A DNA stretch of 64,000 nucleotides, from positions 62,001 to 126,000 of the forward strand of contig JBBPIG010000016.1 of the NCBI GenBank assembly GCA_038040445.1, in the 5' to 3' direction. Shown here piece after piece: positions 18,942 through 27,442 of this stretch (positions are counted from its first letter, which is position 1; each line of letters starts with the position of its first letter). This DNA is from Acidobacteriota bacterium. GTDB taxonomy: Bacteria; Acidobacteriota; Blastocatellia; UBA7656. The position numbers and the translations under genes were made by a program. The notes under the pieces were generated by a model that did no database searches, was not told the DNA's origin, and saw nothing but the letters and a program-made list of their open reading frames with translations.

Positions 18942-19858
18942 CGGGATGTCACGGTCATTCCCAGAGCCGAGGACTGCCTAATAGTGCCGCTATCGACCAC
19001 GTTACCTTTTTCGCTGATTGCTTTAAAGCCCATTTCGTTCTCATCTAGTTCGATGATCATGAACGAGTTGTCCTGATCGTAGCTGGCCGCACGCAACGGG
19101 CTCTTCATATCAATGTCGCCCCGCCGCATCTTGCCACCCGCGCCGGTGATGAAGTACTCAATGCCATTCTGAAGCTTGGTGCGTTCGTAGACGTGGTCGT
19201 GACCCGCGAAGACCACTTGTACGTGGTAGCGAGTAAACAACGGTTCGAGCGTACCGCGCAGACTCGGGTCCGAGCCGTGTTTCTTACCAGACGAATAAAG
19301 CGGATGATGCATGGCGGCTACCTTCCACATCGCCCGCGATGACCGCAATGAGTTCTCGAGCCAGGTGACCTGTGTAGCATCACAAGCCGTCGAGTCGAGC
19401 ATGAAGAAATCCACAAGCCCGTTGCCCCTGCTTATCATGTAATAGTTCGAGCCTTCCATATTGAACAACGGGTAGTTCAACTGGTCCATACGCCCCTCTT
19501 CCACGTCGTGGTTGCCAAGCACCGCATAGAACTTTACGCGCTCTTTCAACAACCCCGCGAAGGGCAGCTCGAAATGTTTGACGAAATAGCGCGCGCTCCC
19601 GTTGGGGTAGATGTTGTCGCCGACGGCGAGCACCAGATCGAACGGCGCCCGGCGGTGAAAATCCAGCATCTGCGCGGCAATCGCGTACTCGTCGCTTTCT
19701 CCGGTGCCGAAGTCTCCGACCACTGCGAACCTCGTCTTACTGTCTCCCGAGCCAAGGCCGAGGACTGTCGCCGGCTTGAACAATATTCCGGTTGCCAGCG
19801 TTGCCAGTGAAGCAATCGCCTCTCGTCGCGTTGTCAATGCAGATGTCTTTGTCGCCAT
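18938..19858 (-). CDS. Secreted metallophosphoesterase (acid phosphatase-like)
   Basis: About 306 residues from the ATG at 19858, preceded by GGGGGAT. The N-terminus has TTRREAIASLATLATGILF, a Tat-like signal sequence. Calcineurin-like dimetal motifs are in order: VVGDFGTGES, LAVGDNIYPNGS, AVLGNHDVEEGR, VAAMHHPLYSSG and VVFAGHDHVYER. This matches tartrate-resistant or purple acid-type phosphatases. The open frame runs a further 82 codons upstream into the next gene's coding region but those residues are not expected to be translated. Its stop overlaps that of pncA on the other strand. Confidence 0.9.
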   Translation of the reverse strand: MATKTSALTTRREAIASLATLATGILFKPATVLGLGSGDSKTRFAVVGDFGTGESDEYAIAAQMLDFHRRAPFDLVLAVGDNIYPNGSARYFVKHFELPFAGLLKERVKFYAVLGNHDVEEGRMDQLNYPLFNMEGSNYYMISRGNGLVDFFMLDSTACDATQVTWLENSLRSSRAMWKVAAMHHPLYSSGKKHGSDPSLRGTLEPLFTRYHVQVVFAGHDHVYERTKLQNGIEYFITGAGGKMRRGDIDMKSPLRAASYDQDNSFMIIELDENEMGFKAISEKGNVVDSGTIRQSSALGMTVTSR

Positions 19859-19950
19859 ATCCCCCAGATGGATCGCTCGCGCAGATTCAACTCCTCGATT
19901 GGTGGTTAGATTATCCTTTCGCGCGGGCCTCAAGCAAGCTCGCAAAGTCT

Positions 19951-21900
19951 CTATTGGGCATCTCCAACAGAAGTGCGCTTGTGCCGCTTCACTCGCGGGC
20001 TCAGGCTGTAGAGCTCCACGATGAAGCGAGGCCCACGCAATCGCGTTGGGCATAAGTCGAACCCCGCGATCTTCGTTGGAGTGAACCTTGCCGGAGGCGG
20101 CCACTCTTCGGGCGGCATATTTTCCAACGTGTAGTCGATCCAGTTGTCCCGCCGAAGGACAAGTATGTAATTAGGATTGGACTTCTCGAACACGTCGACA
20201 TTAAATCCCCTTCGCACTGATCTACAGATTGCTCTCGCGGGGGATGACAGTAAGAGGGTCTCGTAATAGGTTACAACCGTATCCTCGCGTGTCAGAGTTG
20301 TGGCGAGGAATGTGTTTGCTTCCTTCAAGGTATAGGTTGGTTGAAACAGCCAAGTCGAAATCTGGATGGCCTCGAGCAGAAGAAAGACGCTTATCAGCCA
20401 GGGTGTTGCGCGCCGCCCGGATTGGAGACTTCTGTTGACGAAGCCTGCGCAAGCCAGGACTACCGCCAAGCTTATTAACAAACCCTTGCGATCTCCCGGC
20501 ACCACTGATCTCCAGGCTTCCGCGTTTAGTCCCCAGAGCAAAAGGGCCTTATAGATTATGGCCAGCGACAGAAACGAAAACAGCACAATGAAGATCAACC
20601 TGGATGCAAACAGCAGACTTCTCTTGAACCGGTAGGGCCACAGGCCGCGGCTCAAAGCTACTGCGATCACGATCAGCCCAGCGATGATGAGGAGCTTGGA
20701 CACCCAGGACCCGACCGACAGAGGCGGCCCAAGCACACGCCACTTTACTTCCAGAATCCCAATCGTCGGCAGCAAGAACAACACCGTGAACCATCCAATC
20801 AGGCCCATCTGATAGTCCGCGTTCGCAAATCCCTCGAGCGAGGCCCAGCCTTTCTCCAAAACGCCGGCTGATAGCACAACCATCAAAAGCAAGGCCGGGA
20901 TGAATCTTCTCTCCGGCTGATAGCGCGTAATAGAAAGAATGAACAAGTATCCGATCAAAAGCATCGCGCTAGTCATCTCCAGCTCGCCGGCGCCTCGGAT
21001 TGTTTTCATCAGCCCGTTCCTCGATGCGCCAACGACCAATAGACACAGCGACAATACGGTAAGCGCCGTAATCAGAGGCGCCTCTGCGTAGAACGGCGAG
21101 GCGAGTAATCTCGGTATCGAGTCGATCAGACTGGAAGGCCTTGTCGACCACTCGGACCCCGAGCCGTTTTGCAAATTGAATCGTAACCAGTCGCCAAAGT
21201 TGGGCACGATGAAGAGAATCCCGTAAGCTGCTCCTGCCAGGCCTGCGCCGGACAGAAACAACAGGGCCTCTCGCCGCCTTAAGGACTGTCTGATCGCCGC
21301 TGCTGCGACAGCGAGGACAAATCCGGGTATGAAATAAATGGCGGTTATCTTGGTCACGACCATTAGGCCTAGTGAGACGCCGGCGATCAAAGCAAAGAGT
21401 TGATGTGTGCGCCTGAGGGACCATGACCAAAGCGTAAGAGCCAGGAAGAACACCATCACGCTTTCGGTGAATCCTGTCCGGCTATACACGATATGAAGAT
21501 TGGAGAAGCCAAGCAACGCGCTCGCAAAAAGGGCCGCTCTTGTACTTATCTCGCGGCGAACCAGAAGGAAAAGCAGAAGCACGGTCAGCCACCCGCAAAG
21601 CGCCGACAGCATTCTCAGCGTCGTAAAGCTGATGCCGAACAGCTTGAATGTGAAATAGAGAAGAAGGTTGTACAGGTACGCTGAGTACAGTCCTAGATTG
21701 TACTCGTCTATTCGCCATTCACCGTAGAACAAAGCGTTGCGCGCATTATGAGCCCACCAGCCCTCGTCGGTGATGAAATCGCGGCTGATCAAAGCCGAAG
21801 GATCGGCATCCAGGTTGATCACGCGAAGCAGCAACGCCGCGCCCAATATGGCGCACACAACTAGAGTCGCCGGCTTAGCATTCTTTATCCCCTTAACCAT
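19951..21900 (-). CDS. GT-C glycosyltransferase, PMT/ArnT-like (family 39 type)
   Basis: A 649-residue polytopic membrane protein with an N-terminal helix, then the motif SRDFITDEGWWAHNARN (catalytic Asp-Glu in the first external loop, as in GT39/ArnT enzymes), about 12 more helices and a soluble C-terminal end of about 100 residues. Such enzymes transfer sugars from polyprenyl-phosphate donors to proteins or lipids outside the membrane. ATG at 21900 is preferred to a TTG at 21909. The phosphoesterase gene follows on the same strand after 92 bases. Substrate unknown. Confidence 0.8.
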   Translation of the reverse strand: MVKGIKNAKPATLVVCAILGAALLLRVINLDADPSALISRDFITDEGWWAHNARNALFYGEWRIDEYNLGLYSAYLYNLLLYFTFKLFGISFTTLRMLSALCGWLTVLLLFLLVRREISTRAALFASALLGFSNLHIVYSRTGFTESVMVFFLALTLWSWSLRRTHQLFALIAGVSLGLMVVTKITAIYFIPGFVLAVAAAAIRQSLRRREALLFLSGAGLAGAAYGILFIVPNFGDWLRFNLQNGSGSEWSTRPSSLIDSIPRLLASPFYAEAPLITALTVLSLCLLVVGASRNGLMKTIRGAGELEMTSAMLLIGYLFILSITRYQPERRFIPALLLMVVLSAGVLEKGWASLEGFANADYQMGLIGWFTVLFLLPTIGILEVKWRVLGPPLSVGSWVSKLLIIAGLIVIAVALSRGLWPYRFKRSLLFASRLIFIVLFSFLSLAIIYKALLLWGLNAEAWRSVVPGDRKGLLISLAVVLACAGFVNRSLQSGRRATPWLISVFLLLEAIQISTWLFQPTYTLKEANTFLATTLTREDTVVTYYETLLLSSPARAICRSVRRGFNVDVFEKSNPNYILVLRRDNWIDYTLENMPPEEWPPPARFTPTKIAGFDLCPTRLRGPRFIVELYSLSPRVKRHKRTSVGDAQ

Positions 21901-22228
21901 ACAATCCAACCCCGGGGCGCTCGATGAGACAGCCGCTGTCGCAAAAACCTGCGGGATCGCTTTTGTACATATCTCGCAAAAGCTCCGTCACTCTAATACC
22001 AAGACTTCCCTTTTTCAATCTCCGGCAGATCGAAGGAAATTCGAAACGCGCTTGGGAATTCAAACGCCGGCATCGTGGTCCTGGGGAAGCTACATTGTCT
22101 CACCTCAAACAACGCAGCCTTGCGAGTGACGATTCGTTCTTCTTGACAGCTCAATCTAGCGGCCTTTACCATTTTGCGTCATTGAGCAGTTCCGCGGACG
22201 CCGAGGCCCTTAGAGTTGGAGGATCCCG
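21901..22228. other. Divergent intergenic region, nothing recognised
   Basis: About 330 bases between the divergent glycosyltransferase and aminotransferase genes. I see no RNA gene, repeat or convincing promoter pair. GGAGGA at 22218-22223 serves the downstream TTG start. Confidence 0.5.
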
Positions 22229-23389
22229 TTGCAGACTACGATCAGACGGACTCAGCCCGACATACGCGCCATCGCGCGCCTCATTCCGCAGAGCGGCAAT
22301 CTGGTACAGGGCCAGTGCGAGCTGCCGCTGCATCCCGAACTCGCTCGGGCGCTGAACGACGTCGTAGCCGCAGGACTCAATCACTACAGCTTCTTCGAAG
22401 GCGTCGATGAGTTGCGCCGCGCGGTCGCCGAGAAACTGCGCATCTTCAACGGCCTCTCAATAGACCCCGACCGCCGTCCGCTCGAACTGATCATTACCCC
22501 GGGCGCGACGGGTGGGTTGATTACCATCGCGCACACATACCTTCGAGACGCCTCCGCAGTTGTTTTCGAGCCTTATTACCCTTATCACAAGCGAACGTTG
22601 GAAACCGGGGGTGCTCGCACGGACGTGGTGACGCTGCGTGGGGAAACCCTCGAGCTCGATGTCGACGAATTGCGCCGCGTATGCCGCGCCGGCAAATCAC
22701 GATCCGCCTGTCCTCTTAAAGCAATTATCGTATCTTCGCCGGCGAATCCAACCGGCCGGGTGTTCACCCGCGACGAGTTGACGTCGATCGTCGCGTGCGC
22801 GGAGGAGTTCGATCTGCTGCTGATCTCGGACGAGGTTTACGAACATTTCACCCTCGAGGCTGCGGACCACGTTTCAACCGCATCGTTGCCAGGTGCGTTC
22901 GAGCGCACGATCACCGTCAGCTCATTTTCGAAGTCGTGGGCGGTGTCGGGTTGGAGGCTCGGCTACGCATGCGGGCCGGGTGAGCTGGTCGGCAAGCTGA
23001 CCCAACTGGGAAACATATACTACGTATGCACGCCGACTCCGCTTCAGCATGCACTCGCGCGCGTGCTACTTGCGGACCCCGGCTACTACGAACGGCTGCG
23101 AACCGATTTCGCTCACAAGCGACAGATCATAACGGTTGCCCTCGAAGCCGCGGGCTTTCACGTCTACCCGTCGCGATCGAGCTTCTATGCGTGGGTTCGC
23201 ATACCCGATCGTTTTGAAGACGCGACTGCTTTGAACGAGTTCCTGATCCGTGAGGCGGGAGTTGCCGGAGTCCCTGGCAGCGCGTTCATGGATGAACCAG
23301 AGCGTGACGTCTACATGCGCTTCTGCTTCGCACGCGAGGATGCGATGCTAGATCTTGCTGCCGAGCGAATCGTGCAAGCACTCGCTTGA
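22229..23389 (+). CDS. PLP-dependent aminotransferase, class I/II
   Basis: A 386-residue fold-type I aminotransferase. Marks: NHYSFFEGVDELRRAVAEKL (substrate loop), ITPGATGGLITIAHTYL, FEPYYPYHK, IVSSPANPTGRVFT, LISDEVYEHF with the PLP-binding Asp, and VSSFSKSWAVSGWRLGY with the Schiff-base Lys. Closest in style to aspartate/aromatic aminotransferases or the YbdL/kynurenine type. The start is a TTG at 22229 with GGAGGA six bases upstream; no ATG fits. Amino-acid substrate not determinable. Confidence 0.92.
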   Translation: MQTTIRRTQPDIRAIARLIPQSGNLVQGQCELPLHPELARALNDVVAAGLNHYSFFEGVDELRRAVAEKLRIFNGLSIDPDRRPLELIITPGATGGLITIAHTYLRDASAVVFEPYYPYHKRTLETGGARTDVVTLRGETLELDVDELRRVCRAGKSRSACPLKAIIVSSPANPTGRVFTRDELTSIVACAEEFDLLLISDEVYEHFTLEAADHVSTASLPGAFERTITVSSFSKSWAVSGWRLGYACGPGELVGKLTQLGNIYYVCTPTPLQHALARVLLADPGYYERLRTDFAHKRQIITVALEAAGFHVYPSRSSFYAWVRIPDRFEDATALNEFLIREAGVAGVPGSAFMDEPERDVYMRFCFAREDAMLDLAAERIVQALA

Positions 23390-23522
23390 TTCAAATGCAT
23401 CAGGTGTGCTGGGACTTGGTTGAGAGGCGATTGATTCGGCCCTTAGCGCCGATCTGGTTCTCGCTGGATTGACTGAGACTTGAGACGACTTCGAACCGCT
23501 GGCCATCCCTCCCGGGCGTAGG

Positions 23523-23738
23523 TCACCTTCTTGAAAGCCGCTCCTCAAGCTGTGCCCGTTTTATGATATCGGCTATTTTCGAATCCACCTTTCGGCCGGC
23601 TTCACATCGCGTGCACGCCCGCCGATCTTCGAAGTAGGCGACCTCGCTCCAACGGGAAACCGTTCCAGTACCGCCGCACTCACAGCAGACTGCGGCTTCT
23701 TCCTCAAAGGTTCCCAGGATTTTTTCCGCGGCTACCAT
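23523..23738 (-). CDS. Small zinc-ribbon-like protein
   Basis: A 71-residue protein with CCECGGTGTVSRW and RRACTRCEAGRKVD, i.e. a CxxC...CxxC arrangement like a single DnaJ-type zinc-finger repeat (CxxCxGxG). Helices flank the motif. The ATG at 23738 or a TTG at 23774 could start it; neither has a clear Shine-Dalgarno site. It lies alone on the minus strand between two plus-strand genes. Function unknown. Confidence 0.5.
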   Translation of the reverse strand: MVAAEKILGTFEEEAAVCCECGGTGTVSRWSEVAYFEDRRACTRCEAGRKVDSKIADIIKRAQLEERLSRR

Positions 23739-23992
23739 TTGTTTTGTTCGAGCCAGCTCGTTCAGCGCTATCAATATTTTCAGGCCCGCCCCACAATATA
23801 TTCTTCGATATACTAAGGCGAGGCCGTTGTGATGTCAACTATGTTCCGCGGATATTCAACAATTTCTGTTCGCCTGCGGGGCGAGCGGGGAGAGGCCGCA
23901 AATCTAAGGGCCTGGACTTGTTCGCACCGGCGGGTTCGTCTATTGTATTACGTGAGGCCGCGCCGAGAATCGCCGTTCGTGGAGGAATCTAC

Positions 23993-24541
23993 ATGAGAAT
24001 CACGCAACGAGAGCACCAGCGCATTGCGGAAATTCTCCGTGATGAGCTTGAAGAGGCTAACCGCCGGATAAGCGAGCGGCTCTCCGAACTCGAGCGTCGA
24101 CCCGTTGCGAGCAAGGACGATTCTTTAGATGGGGTTCGCAGTTTCTACCAGGATTTGACAGACAACGATTGGACGCCCGCGGATGAACGAGCCCTGGGCG
24201 GGCTGACTGACTCGACCGAGGAACAGACTAAGCGCATGATGCGCGAAGCGTTCCGGCGCTCGCGGGTCCATCCGATTCCAAGCTTCGCATCATTGGTCAA
24301 TGTCGCAAAGAAAGGCCCCGGTTTGACGAGTCTTGACCCGGCAGCGCCATTCGCAAATCCGGACGCCGTGCCTGCCGCCGATCGTGAAAGAATGGCCAAC
24401 CTGCTGCACAGGGGATTGAAGGAAGCCGCGGCTGAAATAGCCTCCAGATTGGGATTGACCGGCACAAAAGCAGACGTGGTTCGCGAGCGGCTCGAGGACG
24501 TTGAAGGCGCCATCATAAGCGAGTTCACACCGCTGGTTTGA
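23993..24541 (+). CDS. Hypothetical helical protein
   Basis: A 182-residue protein from ATG 23993, with GGAGG at 23981-23985. The first 50 residues are charged and helical (REHQRIAEILRDELEEANRR), followed by a less regular centre and another helix (RERMANLLHRGLKEAAAEIA). No membrane segment, signal peptide or known motif. It leads a short group with the small membrane protein and the 261-residue hypothetical protein. The open frame upstream to 23744 looks non-coding. Confidence 0.65.
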   Translation: MRITQREHQRIAEILRDELEEANRRISERLSELERRPVASKDDSLDGVRSFYQDLTDNDWTPADERALGGLTDSTEEQTKRMMREAFRRSRVHPIPSFASLVNVAKKGPGLTSLDPAAPFANPDAVPAADRERMANLLHRGLKEAAAEIASRLGLTGTKADVVRERLEDVEGAIISEFTPLV

Positions 24542-24576
24542 ACTCGGGACAGAAGACTCTTAGGGAGGGCAACCGA

Positions 24577-24726
24577 ATGGCACAGTATCCGAAGCAGTAC
24601 ATCGAAAAGCTTGACGCACAGGCTTCGAAAGAAGGATGGCCACTCATCGGATCGTTTGTAATGGCTATGATAGCAACGGCTGTCTTGCTTTACGTACTCG
24701 GCGAGATTGCTAACCGTATCCTGTAA
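24577..24726 (+). CDS. Small single-pass membrane protein
   Basis: A 49-residue protein from ATG 24577 preceded by GGGAGGG. A charged N-terminal part (AQYPKQYIEKLDAQASKEGW) is followed by one transmembrane helix (PLIGSFVMAMIATAVLLYVL). Placed between two hypothetical genes with short gaps. Function unknown. Confidence 0.55.
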   Translation: MAQYPKQYIEKLDAQASKEGWPLIGSFVMAMIATAVLLYVLGEIANRIL

Positions 24727-24752
24727 TCAAGTCGAAGCCTCTTTACCTACCA

Positions 24753-25538
24753 TTGGAAAGCATCAACGACAGCAGCGCTGCTCCTGCCGAACGATTGAAC
24801 TACTTTAATTATTTCACCGAGGTCGAGGAGGAGTTTGTGCGCCGCCGCGGGAAGCACATGCTGATCTCCACTCTGGACTGGGCGCTGGTCGAGAGCTGGA
24901 AGGCCGCCGGCATCCCGCTTCACATCGTTCTCCGCGCTATCAATGAGGCGTTCGACGCCTACGATGCGCGCGCCCAAAAGTATCGCAAGATTAACTCCAT
25001 CTTTTACTGCCAGCAGCAAGTCGACGCCACCTTTGCTGAGTATCGCCTTGCGCAAGTGGGCGGGGACTCCGCTTCGCAAACGACTGACAGCGAAAAATCA
25101 ACCGGCGATGAACCAGCGTCAGCGCAAGCCGCGTTTCCTAAAGACGTTCTTTTCGGATTCCTGACCCGATGCGACGAGGAGCTTCGCGCAGCCGCTTCGC
25201 GCGCGTCGACCTCAGGCCGGACCGCGCTTGAATCCGCGATCGTCAGGTCACGCGCGCGAATGAAGGAAATCATCGCCGAGATCGAAGGGTCGGCGCGGGT
25301 GGACGCCGAAGCACTCGAGCGCGACCTCGACGGCATTGACCGAATGATTCTGGAGGCTGCGCGCGAAAGCTTCGGGGAAGAAGAGTTGAAAAAGCTTCGA
25401 ACCGAAGCCGAATCGAATCTCCGCTCTTATCGTAAGAAGATGGACAAGTCGATCTACGAGCAGACTGTTCTGAACTTCATCGCGCGGCGTCTGCGCGAGA
25501 TTAACAACATTCCTCGAATGAGCCTGTTCTACCTGTAA
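24753..25538 (+). CDS. Hypothetical protein upstream of rlmD
   Basis: A 261-residue cytoplasmic protein. The N-terminal third (LNYFNYFTEVEEEFVRRRGK, ISTLDWALVESWKAAGIPLH) looks like a compact helical domain; the rest is long charged helices (RARMKEIIAEIEGSARVDAE) with coiled-coil character. The start is a TTG at 24753 without a good ribosome site; the first ATG (24858) would cut the apparent domain. It ends 11 bases before the methyltransferase gene, so the two are probably co-transcribed. I do not recognise the family. Confidence 0.65.
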   Translation: MESINDSSAAPAERLNYFNYFTEVEEEFVRRRGKHMLISTLDWALVESWKAAGIPLHIVLRAINEAFDAYDARAQKYRKINSIFYCQQQVDATFAEYRLAQVGGDSASQTTDSEKSTGDEPASAQAAFPKDVLFGFLTRCDEELRAAASRASTSGRTALESAIVRSRARMKEIIAEIEGSARVDAEALERDLDGIDRMILEAARESFGEEELKKLRTEAESNLRSYRKKMDKSIYEQTVLNFIARRLREINNIPRMSLFYL

Positions 25539-25549
25539 CCTACAGCCTG

Positions 25550-26797
25550 ATGTCTGCGGTACTTCCTTCGGACCGGCTCGCCTGCTATCGTGACGCTGTG
25601 ACAGAGACACTCAACATTGGCGACGTCCTCGAGGTGACGACTGAACGGCTGGCTTACGGCGGCGACGCCATAGCTCGACACGGCGGACTCGCCATCTTCA
25701 TTCCGCTCGCCGCGGCCCATGAGCGGCTCCGGGTTCGAATCACCGAGCGAAAAAAAAACTTCGCTCGAGCGGTGATCGACCAAATACTGGAGCCATCGCC
25801 CTCAAGACGCGAGGCGCCCTGCCAGTACTTCGGCGATTGCGGAGGCTGCCAGCTTCAACACATCAGCTATGAAACGCAGCTTGAATCTAAGATAGGCTTT
25901 GTGCGCGATGCGCTGGAAAGAATAGGCCGCATCGACTGGCCTCACGAGATAAACATCCGCCACGCCGCGGAGTTCGGCTATCGCGGGCGGGCTCAGGTAA
26001 AGGTCGACCGGAGGGCTGGCCGTGTTGGGTTCAATCGCGCGGCCTCAAATGCAGTCTGCGACATCACGAGTTGTACGATACTCGTCCCGGAACTCGATGA
26101 AGCGCTCCGTTCCCTTTGGGAAGCGCTGGGCAAGGCGACCGACAAAGATCGCGCCCTACCCAACAGGTTGCAGATAGATTTAGCCTCCGGTGAATCGGGC
26201 ATCTCTTTCGAGCCGGCACTCGAGGGCTTGCCGGGAGGCGCGCTCCAGCGAACCATGCGTGGAGCCGTCTACAATTTCAGTCCTTCGACATTCTTTCAAG
26301 CGAACCCAGGACTGCTCGATGTACTGGTCGACGAAGCTGTGGGTACAGAGTCCGGCGACGTCGCGATCGATCTGTACGCAGGCGTAGGATTGTTCACGAT
26401 TCAACTGGCGCGGCGCTTCAATCGAGTGATTGGGATCGAGGCAGATCGCGATGCAGCGAAATTCGCCTTCGAGAACATCACCGCTAACGGCCTGACGAAT
26501 GTCGAGTTCCACAACAGCGCCGCCGAGCCGTGGCTGAAGAACTTCGTCGAAGCGAAAGCTCCACCGCCCGATCTCATAGTACTCGACCCTCCGAGAACCG
26601 GCGCACCAGAGGCAGTCAGCTACGCGGCCGGGTTGAAACCCGCGCGAATCACCTATGTTTCTTGCGACCCTTCGACGCTTGCTCGCGACCTCCGGACGTT
26701 GGTGGATTCCGGCTATGAGCTGAAACGAATCACAGCGATTGATCTCTTCCCTCAGACCTATCACGTCGAGACTGTAGCCGTGCTGGTGCGTCGCTGA
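25550..26797 (+). CDS. rlmD: 23S rRNA (uracil-C5)-methyltransferase, RumA/RlmD-type
   Basis: A 415-residue SAM-dependent methyltransferase for a uridine in 23S rRNA (or tRNA; the family does not split cleanly by sequence). N-terminal TRAM domain at about 17-75 (IGDVLEVTTERLAYGGDAIA). Iron-sulfur cysteines C91, C97 and C100 in APCQYFGDCGGCQLQH. SAM site DLYAGVGLFTIQLARRF, then VLDPPRTGAPEAV and the catalytic Cys372 in ITYVSCDPSTLARDL. A GTG at 25598 is an alternative start, closer to the TRAM domain. Confidence 0.92.
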   Translation: MSAVLPSDRLACYRDAVTETLNIGDVLEVTTERLAYGGDAIARHGGLAIFIPLAAAHERLRVRITERKKNFARAVIDQILEPSPSRREAPCQYFGDCGGCQLQHISYETQLESKIGFVRDALERIGRIDWPHEINIRHAAEFGYRGRAQVKVDRRAGRVGFNRAASNAVCDITSCTILVPELDEALRSLWEALGKATDKDRALPNRLQIDLASGESGISFEPALEGLPGGALQRTMRGAVYNFSPSTFFQANPGLLDVLVDEAVGTESGDVAIDLYAGVGLFTIQLARRFNRVIGIEADRDAAKFAFENITANGLTNVEFHNSAAEPWLKNFVEAKAPPPDLIVLDPPRTGAPEAVSYAAGLKPARITYVSCDPSTLARDLRTLVDSGYELKRITAIDLFPQTYHVETVAVLVRR

Positions 26798-26929
26798 TTA
26801 ATCTTTCACTAAAGCCTTGTTCACGACCCGCGCGTTGCAAAGCCGACTCTCAACAACTAGAATCCTGCGCTCAGTTAAGGCATCAAGCATAGTCGTGGGG
26901 GATCGGATTTAACCGAACCGAGAGGAAAC

Positions 26930-27442
26930 ATGGAACCACCGAACGATCTGAGCAACGTAGCACTCGAAGCCTTACGCGGGCGCATCACTCGCATACTGCC
27001 CGCCCAGATCAGGGCGTGCGTTGAAGAGCTGACCGAAGAGCAACTATGGTGGAGACCGAACGAACACACCAACTCCGTCGGCAATCTCGTGCTGCACCTG
27101 TCAGGCTCGATGCGCCATTATCTGTCCCGCGGGGTCGGAGGCCTCGAATACGAGCGCGACCGGCCGGCAGAGTTTGCCGAGCGTGGGCCTTTGCCGAAGG
27201 AACGACTCCTCGTGACGTTCGACGAGACGATCAGCCAGGCGACTCAGACACTGGAAGCATTCGATACTTCGCGATTCCTCGATTCCTCCGACGAGCAGAA
27301 CTATGTACCGACCATCTTTGACGTGATGTTCAACATCGCGATTCATCTGGCGACGCACACGGGGCAGATAGTCTACGTAACCAAGATGCTGAAGGAAGGC
27401 TCGCTCGATGAGCTTTGGGTTAAGGCGCACAAAGTTCACTGA
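26930..27442 (+). CDS. DinB-family (DUF1572-like) protein
   Basis: A 170-residue four-helix-bundle protein of the DinB/YfiT superfamily. The metal-binding histidines are at LVLHLSGSMRHYL and in IHLATHTGQIVYVTKML near the end. Members are thiol-dependent transferases or detoxification enzymes; the substrate is unknown. AGAGG lies before the ATG. The stop shares one base with the next gene's start (TGATG), so both genes are likely translated together. Confidence 0.85.
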   Translation: MEPPNDLSNVALEALRGRITRILPAQIRACVEELTEEQLWWRPNEHTNSVGNLVLHLSGSMRHYLSRGVGGLEYERDRPAEFAERGPLPKERLLVTFDETISQATQTLEAFDTSRFLDSSDEQNYVPTIFDVMFNIAIHLATHTGQIVYVTKMLKEGSLDELWVKAHKVH

